DNA from: Prorocentrum cordatum
Taxonomy: Eukaryota; Sar; Dinophyceae; Prorocentrales; Prorocentraceae
Assembly (NCBI GenBank): GCA_963575745.1
Contig: CAUYUJ010000147.1
Location: 47,501-111,500, forward strand
DNA: 64,000 nucleotides
Reading direction: 5' to 3'
Shown here: positions 17,801-28,769 of the stretch, piece by piece
How positions within the stretch are numbered: the stretch's first letter is position 1
How the letters are laid out: every line of letters begins with the position of its first letter
The notes under the pieces: model-generated
What the model was told of the DNA's origin: nothing
What the model saw: the letters and a program-made list of their open reading frames with translations, nothing else
Database searches by the model: none
Position numbers and translations under genes: made by a program

Positions 17801-20282
17801 CGCCCACAGCCCGCGCGGCCGCTGGCGGGACGTGGCAGGAGCGGCGACATAATTGGGCACGCGCTGACACGGAGTATGGACCCATGGTTCTGGCGCGCGG
17901 GCGCCAGCTCCACGATCGGGAAAAACATCCCCCCGGGGCATGAAGCTGGTGCCGCCTGATTCGGCAACGGGGCGCGCTGGTTTTGTGTGGCAGCGGGGCC
18001 CGTCGCTGACCCACGTGCCTTTGCCCGTGTTTGCGTTTCATCAAGCTGGCACGGTGGACCTCGTCCCGCCTTCTCGTCCCCCTCCTTTTTTCCTCCGTGC
18101 CACTTCCCCTCCTCCTCCTCCTCCTCCTCCTCCTTTGTGCACCACTCCTCTTCCTCTTTCTCTTCCTCCTTCTCTGGCTCGCAGGGCGAGTAGACAACTC
18201 ACCAAGAGTGGGGGGATTACAGCCGAGACGTTGTGAGAGACACGATTTCAGCGCCCCTGAGTTCACACCCTCTTGCATCGCCTCCCTCTCTCTCTCTCTC
18301 TGTTCCCAATCCTCTGTGAGGGATGTCCTGGGCCATTTCACCCACGTGCCACTCATCCTCAATAGCCCTCTGCCTCTCCCCTCGTACTAGTACCTTACCT
18401 CACCTTTTCACCTTCTCCTCCTCCTCCGCCGCTGCGGCCTCCTCCTCCTCCGCCTCCTCCTCCTCCTCCTCCTCCTCCTCCTCCTCCCCTCCACCCTCTA
18501 ACCTTCCAGGTATCTCGCGTGCCCCATCAAGCAGGCTGCGACACACCCCGCCCTTGATGTCTTCAAATGGGCCTACAAAACAGACTCGCAAAGAGTCCTA
18601 GCCTTCGCGTACCTTGCCGTGGCAGCGGTCAGGCGCTTGAAGCTCGACCCTGCGCCAACGCGCCAAGGCGAGCCGTAATGGCCTTTGAGACGCGCGGCGG
18701 AGATGCACACATAATCTCAGAGAACAAGACGTGTTCGTGCCATTCCGCACGCTATCATCACACCTATGCTATCTACGCTCTGGCATAACCTTTGGCACCA
18801 GTGTTGACTTATGCTGTTACTGCCTACTCAGATCTGTGGCAGGCCCTTCCCCAAGGCACACGTACAGAACCGTTGTACGCCTGCAAGGGACACGCCCCAG
18901 ACCAGATATAATGATTGGCACAATTCGCCACTTGAAAAACTGCATCAGCAATGCAGTCTGCAGCGCAAGTGAACGGGATCCGCCGACCCCCGCTTGCCAT
19001 GGGTTGAGATGGTATGTGCGATGAGAATCAGGGGTCCAAAATGCTGTTCGAGGGCGGCTTCCACAACTCTCTTGCGCGTGTCCTGGGCCCTCCGAGCCTC
19101 CAGCTTCACTCTCGAACACCTCGCGAACACTTCCAAGATGCCCTGCAAGACGGATCCAGCAGGGCTCCTAAACGGCCAAGGGGCCCCAAGATGGCGTGGC
19201 CATGGAGCCCTCCAAGGGATACCCCGAGAGGCCACATTCCTTCAACATATTGCTGTTCAATACCATTCCGACGCGAGCGAGCGGAGGACGTGAGAAGGAG
19301 AAAGCCTGCTCAGAAGGCGGCGGGACTTCTCGGAGGCCCTCCGGCCTTTTAAAATATTTCCTTTGCCTTCGGGGAAGGCTCAAACAATTTCTTCTCATAA
19401 GGCCGGGGGATTTCCGAGCCTTCCGAGAAGGCTCGCCCCTTCTCACTTCCACTCCTGGCTCGCCGCCGAGCTGTACTGATCGCCCTGTCGCTTCCGATGG
19501 GATTCGGAGGCCTCGAGATGGCTCCGAGAGATCGCCGAAGAGCCGTCGAGCGGGGCCCAGGAGCGCTCCAGGCTGCCCGCCCTCCCCGGAGGCCTCCTGT
19601 GGCCCCCAGAGCGGCGGGCGGGCCCGGGAGCAGAGCTTCGGTCTCCAGGCGGGGGGCCCCACCCCCGGGGCCCCGGTGGCCTCCAGGAGGACTCGAAGAG
19701 GGGCCCCCCGCGGCCCCCGAGAGGGCTCCCGAAGACCCAGGGAGGGATTCAAGGACTCCCAAGCGGGCCCCAGCTCCCAGAGATATCTGAGTTCAGCATT
19801 GATGGCCTCGTTGTTTCACTGCATGCTACAAAGTACTCCGGACTGTTCGCCTGGACATCGTCTCTGAATAAACTACTGAATTGCATTCGCCCGTCCACCC
19901 TTCGTGGGTCGGCGGGATTTCCTGGTCTCTTGGGTGGCAAGTGAGATAGAGTGTTGCGCCTCCGCGCTCTGGATGCCAGCTGGGAGCAGAATTCACGCAA
20001 CCACGCTGTACATGCCACCCCGCCCATCTGTGTCCTTTCACCTGTCCACCCTCACTGCAACCTTTCGTCCTTCGATGGAGGAGGGGGGGGGAGAGGCGGT
20101 GAGCATGGAATTGGTGTGCCAGGAAACGAAACTTCGCTCCGTTCCCCCTGTCCTTTCCTGCTCTCCCATTCCCTTCCCCGCGCCCCCTCCCCGTCCCTCG
20201 CCACCACCCCTGTCATGGCCCTCTTCTGCCCATCTTCCCCTTCCCAGGCCCTCCCTCCCCTTCCCACTCCCTTCCAAAAGGA
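17800..20282. other. repeat-rich spacer, no supported gene
   Basis: Contains (CTC)n tracts (18105-18180, 18415-18490). Weak minus-strand readings at 18820-19120 are not supported by splice sites. 19180-19800 is dominated by degenerate GAGAAGGCTCCGAG/GGCCTCC repeats related to those at 60690-61085. Confidence 0.4.
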
Positions 20283-20467
20283 TCCGCCAATCCAGCATCT
20301 CCGTGGTGATGCGCCCTGTCTCCACCAGGCCCCTGAGCTGGCGCTCGTCCGAGGGCTGGCCGGCCAAGCCGCGCCGAGCCATCGGCCTCACTCATCGCCA
20401 CTTCCTCTCCTTGCAGAAGGCCTTGAACTGCGCCTGATCGATCGGGCAACAATCCAATCCTGCTAGC
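20283..20467 (-). CDS. candidate exon of an unrecognised gene
   Basis: After an acceptor ending GTGCTAG the minus strand reads AGLDCCPIDQAQFKAFCKER. After an in-frame TGA (KWR, stop, VRP) it continues GLAGQPSDERQLRGLVETGR and ITTEMLDWRILLEG, then a donor-like GAAGGGAGTGGG and G-rich DNA. Both halves share one frame, so either the TGA is a mutation or a tiny intron covers it. No domain recognised. Confidence 0.4.
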
Positions 20468-21022
20468 ACAATCACTGCTGTCACTGCGGCGAACAAAGCG
20501 TAACCGCGTTACGCCATGCACTTAAAGCACTACCACAATTCGGCAAAACTACCACTCCACTGTTCGCTCTTTGAAGGGGTGGCTGCAAATCGCCACACCT
20601 CGAATTTCATTACAGACTCCATTACGGAATCCGACCGTCTGCCCCACCCTTCCTTGAGGAACACTTCCCCTCTCCTCGTTCCTCATCATCCTCGTCCTCC
20701 TCACTCCCTTCCTCCCCCTCCTCCTCATCTTCCTCCTCGCGCTTATTCTCATCCTTCTTATCATCGTCCAACGCCTCAGCGTCATCTTCTTTGTTCGTCG
20801 GCACGAAACACATTCAATATCTGCATGACGTGAAAGACAAGCTCGCATTGGGAGACCCTGGAGCCGTGTCTGGGACAAGGTCCCGAACGTAAATGCAAGA
20901 AGCACGAATCGACTGATTCTGAACGAATTATCCCAAACTTTCTGGAAACCTCCCAAGGACAACCAGAAGTCTCACCGTGTCTGTACACCTTCAGGGTTCT
21001 GTGGAGAGACATCCGACTACTG
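20468..21022. other. spacer, nothing identified
   Basis: Includes a CTCC-rich tract (20660-20760). No protein-like frame with splice sites was seen. Confidence 0.4.
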
Positions 21023-21205
21023 CAGGTTCGTGTCGTGTCGACCCCAGCGTTGGTTCCCGACACCGCGCTGGATCGTTCAACCTTGAACGATCGGCCGTCT
21101 CCGCAACGTCCGATCGTTCAACATCGATCGATTCTGGGTCGCCGGCGGCGTTCAAAGTTGAACGTCGGCGGCGGGGTCGCCGCCGGTCGACACGACACGA
21201 ACCTA
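21023..21205. mobile_element. short non-autonomous TIR transposon (MITE-like), copy 1
   Basis: About 183 bp bounded by inverted repeats: CAGGTTCGTGTCGTGTCGAC at the left and its complement, ending in CCTA, at the right. The interior has its own palindrome (GATCGTTCAA, CC, TTGAACGATC). A second copy with the same ends and order of internal blocks is at 61820-62001. No transposase is present and no clear target-site duplication could be read. Confidence 0.75.
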
Positions 21206-22080
21206 CCGTATGCAGCCATCCAGTATCGATGCCTCGCCCAAGGGCCACGTACCGGACTCAGGAGCAGTTCCAAGCACTCCTCGGAGCAGGGCGAGTCGAG
21301 ACAACGGCAACTCAGCCCCGGCCCCCAGACCTCTCAAAAGGGCCCGAACGCACCGCTCTTCCGAGCTGCGCCCAGCCGTGGCGACGAGGGCGCCCCCGAA
21401 TACCAACGACAACTGTCTCACATCGCCCTCCTCTGAGTTCACACGAGTCGCACGCTCTCAGTGCCCCCAGAAGGAGGCCCCCAGCTCCGAGAACCAGGAG
21501 ACCGCTCGCCCGCGACAGGCCGGGGGACGCAAGGGGCATCTGGGAGCACAGAGGTGTCTCGAAGAACACTCTCGCTGCAGCCTGCTGCTCCTCCCGCCCT
21601 CCAATCCCCCTCCCTCCCTCCCTGCCCCTTCCCCTCCCTCCATCCCTCCTTCCCTCCAGCTCCCTTTACACCAGTACTGTTGGGCGGAGCCCGATTGCCA
21701 ACCGCCGCGAAACCTCAAGACGAGGGAGAATGCCTTGTAGCAAGGACCGCATAGCGGCGACCTGAGATCTCAATATTGAAGTCTGGACCACATGGCTGCA
21801 ACCCTATAGCGGTGACCAGAAATCCAACATAATCAAGCACAACCCCCGAGGCCAGAACTGTGTAACAACTGTTCGCCAATAACCGAACTTCCGCACCATG
21901 ATCCTACGACTGGGATTCATTCGCGGGGGCAGGACATCCAAACATTTGAGGGAACGACCGCTTCAGTGGTGGACAAAATCCCCCTCCCTTTCTAGAACAG
22001 GGACCCCCATCACCCCGTCCTCTCTGGAACTGGTCCCCTACATTCTCTCCGCCGAAAACCCCGGGGGTTGAACCCCTGCT
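21206..22080. other. spacer with a Ser/Pro-rich open stretch
   Basis: The plus strand 21210-21600 is open and reads SSIDASPKGHVPDSGAVPST, later QKEAPSSENQETARPRQ. Composition is mildly protein-like, but overlapping frames are also open and no splice signals stand out. 21600-21660 is CCCTCC-rich; the rest is featureless. Confidence 0.3.
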
Positions 22081-22084
22081 CCCT

Positions 22085-22392
22085 CGCCGCCGGCGAATGA
22101 CGACGACAACAACAGCGACAACGACGAACGGGCATCGTCGCCGTCGCCATCGCCGTCACCGTCGTCTCCGTCGTCGTCGTCGTTCTCGTCGTCGTCAATG
22201 GCGGAGTCGTCGTGGGCGACGTCGTCGTCGTCGGCGAGTCGTTCGGGCGGAAGGACAAGTCGTCGTCGGTTGCCGTCGCTGGGCGTCGTCGGCGTCGGCG
22301 CGGGCGTCGCAGCCGTCGTCGCCGCCGCCACCGCCGCAGCTGTCGTCGTCGTCATCATCGTCGTCAGCGAGTCGGTCGATCGGGCGCAACAT

Positions 22393-22428
<36 letters not shown>

Positions 22429-22429
22429 T

Positions 22430-22471
<42 letters not shown>

Positions 22472-22560
22472 TCGTTGTCGTCGTAGTCCTCGTCGTCGTC
22501 GTCGCGGGCGAGTCGGTCGGGGGGTCAGACAGGACACGTCGTCGTCCTCCTCGTCGTCGC
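22085..22560. repeat. (GTC)n microsatellite
   Basis: Imperfect (CGT)n, nearly pure at 22390-22505. All readings across it (poly-Val, poly-Ser, poly-Arg, poly-Thr) are artefacts. Confidence 0.9.
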
Positions 22561-22689
22561 TTGCCAGCGTCGGGAAGGATGGAGTTCGACTCCTCTACAC
22601 CCCCGACTTTCACTAGAGATACAAGCTGCAGCGGACGCAGGCGCGATGCTCTTAGTCTCTGCTTTGAAATCCCTTCGAAGTCAAAATGA

Positions 22690-23060
22690 CCCCCAAGAGG
22701 GCTTCCAAGAAAACCGCGAAGACACCCAACTGGCGCCAGATGGTGCAAAACAGCTCAAGAAGTTCTGGAGACAGTCTCAAGACGGCCCGAGAGGCTCTCA
22801 AGACGGCCAAGAGGGCTCCATGAGGCCCTCCATGAGAGCCCGAGGAAGCAACAACCAATGATTCTCTTTAGGTTTTTCTTATTTTGAGGTTCTCGCCTTT
22901 CTTGGCTTCCGACCGCTCAAGACGGCCCAAGAAGCTTCCAAGATAGCTCCACTGCAGCCTATGAGGCCCCAAAGAGGGCCCCAAACCGGCCCAAGAGGAC
23001 GCCAAGATCGCCCAAGAGGCTCCCAAGAGGGCCCTAAGACCTTAAGACAGCCCTGAAGCG
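22690..23060. repeat. degenerate (CAAGANGGCNC)n array
   Basis: Irregular 10-20-bp units such as CAAGACGGCCCAAGAGGCTC. The same family recurs at 25055-25590 and 28590-28740 and in short form at 48240-48300. It yields long Leu/Gly/Ala/Trp frames (GASWGLLGA-like) that are not genes. Confidence 0.85.
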
Positions 23061-23280
23061 TTCCAACAAGGCTCCAAACAACTTTCTCTTCCTCGTCCGC
23101 ATTTTCTCCATCTCATCCTTCTCCTCATCCTCTTCATCCTCCACCACCATTCCGCTTTCTGATACATAACTTCTCCCTGTCGCACCCCGAGGCCGGTCGG
23201 AAGGGCGGGCCAGGCATTGCGCCTGAGACTTCCTTGCTATTTATGACCCTGAAACGTTGACAACAGTTTCACAGATGGAG

Positions 23281-23612
23281 GGCGGGTCGTTTTCAAAATG
23301 TGGCTCTCGCCTTAGCGCTGCGCACATTCGCAACGACAAATTACAAGAGTTTCACTGACTGAGGTCGGGTGATTTTCAAACTGTGGCTCTGGTCTTAGCG
23401 CTGCGCACACATTCGTCTAAACAAGTCAAAGGTCCCACGGATTAAGGGCGGGTCGTTTGCAAAATGTGGCTCTCGCCTTAGCGCCGCGGGCATTCGTGTT
23501 TAAGACATTGCAAGAGCTTCACGGATTGAGGGCGGGTCGTTTTCAAAATGTGGCTCTCGCTTGAGCGCCGCACACATTCCTTTCTAACAATTGCAAGAGT
23601 TTCAAGGGTTCC
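23281..23612. repeat. 84-bp tandem repeat, four units
   Basis: Units start near 23281, 23364, 23447 and 23531. Each contains GGCGGGTCGTTTTCAAAATG and TGGCTCTCGCCTTAGCGC. A single diverged unit is recognisable near 24870. Confidence 0.9.
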
Positions 23613-23800
23613 ATGGTCAACGTACCAGAAGCGGGGTTTTGGAGAGATTCAGGATTCTGAGGATGTAACAGTTACGTGGATTCGCGGTCTTGGAATCCCA
23701 AGAATGGCGTTCTGGCACGATTCAGGATCCGTCGAGACGCAACACTCAGGTTGATCCGTGGCGTTGGAGTCACGGGAATAATGTTTCGGCATGCGTCAGG
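23613..23800. repeat. ~70-bp tandem repeat, two to three diverged units
   Basis: GGATTCGCGGTCTTGGAATC and GATCCGTGGCGTTGGAGTC mark successive units, each followed by a CTGGCACGATTCAGGAT-like segment. Confidence 0.65.
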
Positions 23801-24920
23801 GTCTTCAAACCGTTGTCTTCCAACAAGGCAATTCCCTCAGAGGAAATGAACTGTTCTAGGGGCCTGTGAAGAGGGAGTTTTGAGGGAGGGTCTACTCCAA
23901 CATCGTCGATGACTCTTGGGTTTGCACTGGTCCTCCTCCTCCTCCTCCTCCTCCTCGTGGGTGCGTCATTGAGCTGCCCGTCTGTCTGTCCACACGCGCG
24001 CGATCGTGCGGCCCATGTGCACATCCAGGCTCGGAGGCGCAAACGTACTCCTAAAACTACCGTCGGCGGCGCGCGCCCAGGGGGAAGGCAGATGGGGTGG
24101 GCCTTGTCGGGAGGCTCCGAGGGCTTCTGGCCACCTAGCGAGGCCACGTGGGCCTTCTCAGAAGGCCTGCGCCCTCTCACTCGCCCGCGACTGAGGGCGG
24201 CCAGGGCCTGTGGCGCGCCTGCCTACAGCAGGTGAGACCCCCTCAGCCTACCGCGAGTCTGCCCTCTCCGCTGTGAAGGCAGGGGCAGGGCTCTACCTAA
24301 ACAGTGTGTTCTAGCTTTCGTGTTGCTTTCCATCGTTTTGTCTTTTTCCCGCCTTGGTTGCAACAGACAACTAAGCGGGAGCGGCCCACGAAATCGCAAA
24401 CACACCTTTTATGTCGAGCCCTGTGGGGGAGGCGGCGGCGCCATGTCCGCCAAGTGGACCTGGGCATCCAAGCCCTGGTTGTCCAATGTCCACGCGCAGC
24501 CCGGCAGAATCCTGCCGCCGAGCGGAAGTGGAGGGATCATGGGGTGCAATTGTAAATGGCGAGGGGCTCCTTGGGGGAGGGAGCGGAGGGAAGAGAGTAA
24601 TACTGAGAAGACGTTGACGGGAGAAGGAATATTTACGTTCCCCCCGTCTCCTAATCCCACCCTCCTTCCTACTGGTAAAACTACCCGCGCCCATGCCCCT
24701 ATCCTCATTCCTTGCTGGTGTACGACCCCCACTCTGCCACAGCACCGGCCGATAGCAACGTCAAACAACAATACGAAATCAACATGATTTTCGTTTCAAC
24801 ATGGAAAATCTACCGTCCATGTTGCAAAATGCATGGCAAGAATGGGACGGGGCCAAACTTCCGCGTGACTGGCCAAAATGTCGGTCTCGCCTCGGCGCTG
24901 GGCTCATGTTTCCAAAGAAT
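23800..24920. other. spacer, no supported gene
   Basis: Contains (CTC)n at 23930-23957. The plus strand 24320-24787 is open but without splice signals, and the opposite strand is also open. No recognised product. Confidence 0.35.
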
Positions 24921-25640
24921 CCCACCAGCCCTCTGGGCGTCGGTGGTTTAGGGCGTTTCCTCTTCCACCCCTCCCTCTTCCCCTTCGGGGAGGGGTTTAC
25001 CCCTCCGACTACCCCCTGCCCTGGACCTGAACGGGGGGGGCCGCGGGTAGTTAGAGCGTCCAAGATGGCCCAAGATGGCTCCATGAGGGCCTCAGAGCAG
25101 CCCAAGATAGCGTCGAAGATGGCTCAAGATAGCGCGAGATGCCTCGGTATAGCTCCGAAGATGCTCCAAGACGCTCCAAGACCGCTCCAAGACGGGTCTA
25201 AGTGGCCAAAAGAGCTCCCCAATGACGCCCCGACCAGGCCAAAATGCTTCAACACCATGGGGAAACATAATGTTTTTGGCGTTATCGCTTTTGCGCTTCC
25301 GATGCCCATCCGAGGCCTCAACATCGCTCCAAGATGGCCCAACACGGGTCCAATAAGGGACCAAGAGAGCCCCAAGACGGTCCCAAGAGCGCCCACGAGC
25401 GCTCCAAGATGGGTCCAGGAGGCGATTTTGGGTGCTCCTGAGGGGGGGGGCGTAATTGAGGAACCCCCCTTCGTTGACCGACATCCCCCAAGATGGCCCC
25501 AAAGAGCGCCCCAAGAAGGGGCCAGCCGAGCCCCAAGGGCCCCAAGACGGCCCCAAGAACGCCCAAGAGCGCTCCAATAATGTTCCAAGATGGGTCCAGG
25601 AGGCGATGTTTTTTTTTGGGGGGGGGGGCCAAGCGGCGGG
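24921..25640. repeat. dispersed composite repeat, copy 1
   Basis: Opens with CCACCAGCCCTCTGGGCGTC then GGTGGTTTAGGGCGTTTC, continues into CAAGATGGCCC repeats, and carries GGGTCCAGGAGGCGAT followed by GGGTGCTCCTGAGGGG and a G-run (25410-25450, repeated at 25590-25630). The same modules, rearranged, form 28328-28760. Confidence 0.8.
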
Positions 25641-26040
25641 GACCGTCCTGTATGACTGGGGGGTGTAATCTCTTACACCCCCCTCGGCCATTGAGGCCGC
25701 AAAAATCACCAGGACCTAGCTCAAATTAACGGACGCCTTTTCAACCAAAGGGGCCGTGGTGGCAAAGTTATGCTAAGCATGCACAGAATAGACACCCAAA
25801 TGAACATTACCGTCACGCCGGACAGTGAGCTCAAATCCAGGTTGGTTCTGAGGTCAAAACAAAGCGAAAGCATTACAACACATGACAGGCTTATCCAGAC
25901 ATCGTACGGGCTTATCTAGAGGTTTACCAACTAAAAGAGAACACTGGGCCGGCGCCCTTTCCGGGAAAATTACCCTGGCGACGTACCCAACCCCTGCGCA
26001 ATGCGGGGCATGAGTAGTTTGGGAGACGTTATAGCAGGAG
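25641..26040. other. non-repetitive spacer, nothing identified
   Basis: AT-richer than its neighbours. No convincing frame or structure. Confidence 0.4.
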
Positions 26041-26250
26041 GAGGGAGGGAGGCGGGAGGAAGGAAGGTGGAGACTACAGTCCCTTATTCAAAACGAATAC
26101 CCAACCAAGGAGGGTTGGGAAACATATGTTTCCTGGTGGGAGGGCTCGGACAAGCCACCCTGTACATAATGCAACTGACTAAAACCGTCTTGAAAGCTGA
26201 TGAAATCCGAACCCATAACTGCATATGGTTGGGTCCTTCGCAAGGATATT
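26041..26250. repeat. diverged copy of the satellite-associated element
   Basis: GGAGGAAGGAAGGTGGAG then CTTATTCAAAACGAATACCC match 44145-44200, and 26217-26250 is the reverse complement of the core found at 14464 and 44363. No satellite array is attached here. Confidence 0.65.
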
Positions 26251-26517
26251 GTTTTACTCTCCTGCTAAACGATGCAGGAGACAAAAGGGTCTGCGCCAAA
26301 GGAACATCGCACTCCAGGCAGCTGTAGAGGAAGGCGAAGGCAGAGTGGAGGACGCGGAGAAGAGGGAAGAGAGGGGAATGGCCTTCGGACGTAGCTACGG
26401 TGCGGCCCAAGGGTGGTAGAATTTGCTGTGCCTCTCCCGCTTCTCGGGGTCAGTTCAGAGCAGCGCCGGACGAGCCAGATGCGAAGGGCGCTGAACAACC
26501 GACTGCGCATCAGCACC

Positions 26518-26560
26518 AGGAGGAGGAGGAGGAGGAGGAGGAGGAGGAGGAACGAGGAGG
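26518..26560. repeat. (GGA)n microsatellite
   Basis: About 40 bp of near-perfect GGA repeat. Confidence 0.9.
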
Positions 26561-26877
26561 AGGAACGAGGAAAAAGCGGGGGAGTCAGAGACGTTCCTGG
26601 AGCTGGTCCAGAGTGAACGATCGAAGCTGTCGCAGCAGTGGACTTCGCCCTGCAAAGGGGGGGTCACGTATAGTGTATTGAAACCTGTATTGAAAATGAA
26701 GCGAACGTGGCCTCAAAACCCGGCACCACGGTCTTCCAAGAACCATGCTGCCATGACGGACTTAAACGAACACCGTGCTGCGTCTTGCCTTGGACCGCTC
26801 GTTGCCATTGCGCCGTTGACTTCATGCTACGCCTGAATCGCATAGATGGCCTCTGCCTCCATCCCGAGCGCGAATTG

Positions 26878-28179
26878 CTAGTTTGTCAATTCCATTTCGA
26901 ACTTGCTTGCCAAACACTTCCAGCCAACATCAAGGCACGCCCGCCTCAGAATGACACACGTGCTCGTGCACAGGGGCACCTTCGCCTGCACGGCGTCCCT
27001 GTACAGTTCGACGGCGTATTCAACACGCTGGATCATGCTGCATGCATAAATTGCATGGTGGTAGGCGAACCGGTCGGGCTCGAAGGACTGCTCCCGCATC
27101 GAATCGAAGATGGTAATGGCTTTCTCGAACTGGTCACTGCACGCGTAGACCCTGATCATCGTGCCATAAGATCTTGCATTGGGAGCCACTGCGTGGTCCG
27201 CCATCTTCGTGAACAACTCGTGGGCCGCGTCGTGCATACCATGCTGGATTAAAACACCCAACACTACATTGTACGCCGACTGCCGGAGCTGAATCCCTGA
27301 GCGCTCCATCTCGTTGCTCAACTCCAAGACGAATGCTGGATTGGAACGCTCGTGGGCCACAACGATAGAACGATATACCTGATCGCTAAGGGTGACGCCT
27401 GCGCTCTTCATTTTCACGAACCATTCCACGACATTCTCCGGAGGCTGATACTTCCACGACGCCAGCAATCGATTCTGAAGAGTAGGCGACGGGTGGACTC
27501 CATGAGCCCAGACTAGATCAAGAACCCGCAGTCCGTCCATCTAAATGCGCTTGTCATCGAGAGTATCAACGACGAGCTTGAAGAAATTGTTTGATAGGGC
27601 CTTGTGAATGAGGTTTGCACCAGGAACGGTCCCCTTATTCAACATCTGATCGAACAACATCACAGCTGCGTCTCCGTGACCAAGTCTGACGGAGGAATGC
27701 ATCACTTCCAACACTTCTGGAAGTTCGTGAGTCACGCCCTCTCTCTGCGCGCGCTCGACGATGTACACGTCAGACTTCGATCGTTGTGCTTTGAGGCGGC
27801 AATGAGTATTGCGTCGTTTCCTATGCGACGCGCGTTCCTTGACGGAGACTGCGCAACAAGCTTCGCACCTACTGTCGAACATCGCCTTGTCGATCAACGA
27901 CGTTGTAGTGGTCAACTGATTCACGTTGGTGATCTTATCCGTGTTCTTCGTATTGCGTGGATCGAGGAAGAAGCCGAGAACGCAGAGCGATAGCAAGAAC
28001 GTGTCGATACCGATCTGGAGACTTGTTCCTCCAAAACTGCTGGACGTGGCAGTGAAAACGGGACGTAACGCGTAGAAGGCCGCGCAGAGCGAGGCGACCC
28101 CCATAGTAAGACTGTGGGCGGCACGCCCCTCGGAGAAGTGCCGATAGGTCTGCTGCGCCGTCGCAATATACATTGGCAT
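26878..28179 (-). pseudogene. pentatricopeptide repeat (PPR) protein gene, retrogene with in-frame TAG
   Basis: From ATG at 28179 one frame runs 212 codons to TAG (27541-27543), then continues in the same frame with ATG and 220 codons to TAG at 26878. The C-terminal half is clear PPR: SAYNVVLGVLIQHGMHDAAH, RSYGTMIRVYACSDQFEKAI and FAYHHAIYACSMIQRVEYAV are successive ~35-residue helical hairpins; about five to six repeats run from residue ~140 on. PPR proteins bind organellar RNA sequence-specifically. Residues ~24-72 contain two hydrophobic stretches (MGVASLCAAFYALRPVF; TFLLSLCVLGFFL), either a membrane anchor or part of an organelle-targeting leader. No intron interrupts it, and tandem SL relics lie 100 bp upstream, so it is a reverse-transcribed copy. 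The stop falls between PPR helices and replaces one codon; it could be a nonsense mutation, a sequencing error, or mark a gene expressed as two parts. Confidence 0.8.
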
Positions 28180-28279
28180 CTGACACACTGGGAAAATAAA
28201 TGCAATAACGATTAAGGATGTGTGCTTAAACCTTGGATATGATGTTGCCCACGGTCGGGCCAATCCAAACTGGGGCCGG

Positions 28280-28331
28280 CTTAAGCCACAATTGCTGAAA
28301 CGAAAATGGCTTGAGCCAGCATGGCTACGGA
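28280..28331 (-). other. three tandem relics of the dinoflagellate spliced leader
   Basis: On the minus strand 28331-28310 matches the 22-nt dinoflagellate SL at 20 of 22 positions (TCCGTAGCCATGCTGGCTCA then AG). 28309-28295 (CCATTTTCGTTTCAG) is a second, truncated and diverged copy. 28297-28280 (CAGCAATTGTGGCTTAAG) is a plausible third, matching 14 of 18. Successive relics arise when a trans-spliced mRNA is reverse-transcribed, integrated, transcribed and trans-spliced again. The outermost copy is the best preserved, as expected for the youngest. The upstream flank starts directly at a dispersed repeat (GATGGGTCCAGGAGGCGATG). Confidence 0.85.
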
Positions 28332-28760
28332 TGGGTCCAGGAGGCGATGTTGGGTGCTCCCGAGGGGGGGCGTAATTCCACCAGCCCTCTGGGCGTCGGT
28401 GGTTTAGGGCGTTTCTTCCACCCCTCCCTCTTCCACGCCGGGGTGGGCCTGGGCGGGAGGGGCGGGGAAGTGTCAGGGCGTCCAAAACGGCCTCGGCGAG
28501 AAGCCGAACTCATTGATGTTACTGGGGTTTTGGCCCCGTTTTGGCCTCCTGAGGGGGGGGCGCTAATTTGTGCCCCCCCTCCGGTGGTCGATCTCCTCCA
28601 AAATGGCTCCAAGAAACGCCCAGGAGGCCCCAAGAGTGCCCCAAAATGGCCCCAAGAGGCCCCCAAGAGGCCCCCAGGAGGTCCCCAAGAGGATCCCAAG
28701 CGGTCCAAAGTGGCCCCCCCGAGGCACCCAAGACGCCGAAAAGCCCCTCAGGACGGCCCT
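28328..28760. repeat. dispersed composite repeat, copy 2
   Basis: Contains the modules of 24921-25640: GGGTCCAGGAGGCGATG, GGTGCTCCCGAGGGGGG, CCACCAGCCCTCTGGGCGTC, then CAAGAGGCCCCCAAGA repeats. It abuts the SL relics. Confidence 0.8.
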
Positions 28761-28769
28761 CTACTCGGC

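Noticed and set aside
22097-22616. Arg- or Ser-rich proteins in the (GTC)n region
   Set aside because: Microsatellite translation in every frame.
25121-25132. ATGGCTCAAG as an SL relic on the plus strand
   Set aside because: Part of the CAAGATGGCTC repeat family, with no match further upstream.
25092-25709. Leu/Gly/Trp-rich minus frames (GASWGHLG-like)
   Set aside because: Translations of the CAAGANGGCNC repeat family; the same nonsense arises at 28325-28708.
26190-26220. tRNA-derived SINE B box (GGGTTCGGATTTC on the minus strand)
   Set aside because: The motif is not kept in the related copies at 14464 and 44363, and no A box is present.
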